From assembly GCF_026151205.1 (NCBI RefSeq), contig NC_087072.1, forward strand, positions 24,323,603 through 24,381,798: a stretch of 58,196 nt of DNA. Direction: 5' to 3'. A program made the position numbers and the translations under genes. The stretch comes from Bolinopsis microptera (Eukaryota; Ctenophora; Tentaculata; Lobata; Bolinopsidae). Positions 58,193-58,196 of this stretch are shown here, piece by piece. Below the pieces are notes generated by a model. That model had not been told where the DNA came from, made no database searches, and saw only the letters and a program-made list of their open reading frames with translations. Position 1 is the first letter of the stretch; each line of letters begins with the position of its first letter.

Positions 58193-58196
58193 ATGT

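Overview
This is animal nuclear DNA, not prokaryotic. Every confident gene is split by GT-AG introns with matching phases, and the products are animal families: matrix metalloproteinases, an Ig/Kazal/VWD secreted protein, an SLC22 transporter and an ANF-type receptor. No operons, Shine-Dalgarno sites or CRISPR arrays are present. Small exons, AT-rich introns and opposite-strand genes inside introns suggest an early-branching marine invertebrate. A ctenophore is my best guess, but this is inference and not proven by the sequence.

Layout. 252-1030 (-): start of a matrixin gene with a very short propeptide, running off the left edge. 1433-27723 (+): urocanate hydratase, 10 exons visible, about 592 residues; the N-terminal exons are not in the window. 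Its introns contain a 95-copy 35-bp minisatellite (1570-4895), a two-exon Ig-Kazal-Ig-VWD-C8 gene on the minus strand (12259-14220), a duplicated intron end with a 24-copy 19-bp minisatellite (17812-18881), a 1.46-kb inverted-repeat element (21660-23121), an SLC22-like transporter on the minus strand (23432-25256) and a 590-bp hAT-type element (25651-26240). 27724-43531 has no gene I can recognise, only transposon remnants and tandem repeats (inverted-repeat element at 28.2 kb, TIR element invaded by a tRNA-derived SINE at 33.7 kb, 11-bp array at 38.3 kb, LINE at 41 kb, 20-bp array at 42.3 kb). 43532-53044 (+): ANF-receptor-domain membrane receptor with two alternative transmembrane exons; a minus-strand ORF joining a signal peptide to LINE sequence lies in one intron. 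54011-58060 (-): complete 13-exon matrix metalloproteinase model whose catalytic glutamate is replaced and whose C-terminus is collagen-like.

Main discovery. Both minisatellites in the urocanase gene are built from its own splice junctions. The 35-bp unit is the last bases of an exon plus its 5' splice site. The 19-bp unit is the 3' splice site plus the first bases of another exon. A third gene, the receptor, carries a 64-bp tandem duplication across a 3' splice site. Together these suggest recurrent tandem amplification across exon-intron borders, giving dozens of near-consensus decoy splice sites inside transcribed genes.

Second theme: the right-hand metalloproteinase keeps its signal peptide, cysteine switch, furin-like site, zinc histidines and Met-turn, but has HTFGH instead of HEFGH and ends in 31 Gly-X-Y triplets. 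It looks like a secreted, proteolytically dead, collagen-tailed matrixin.
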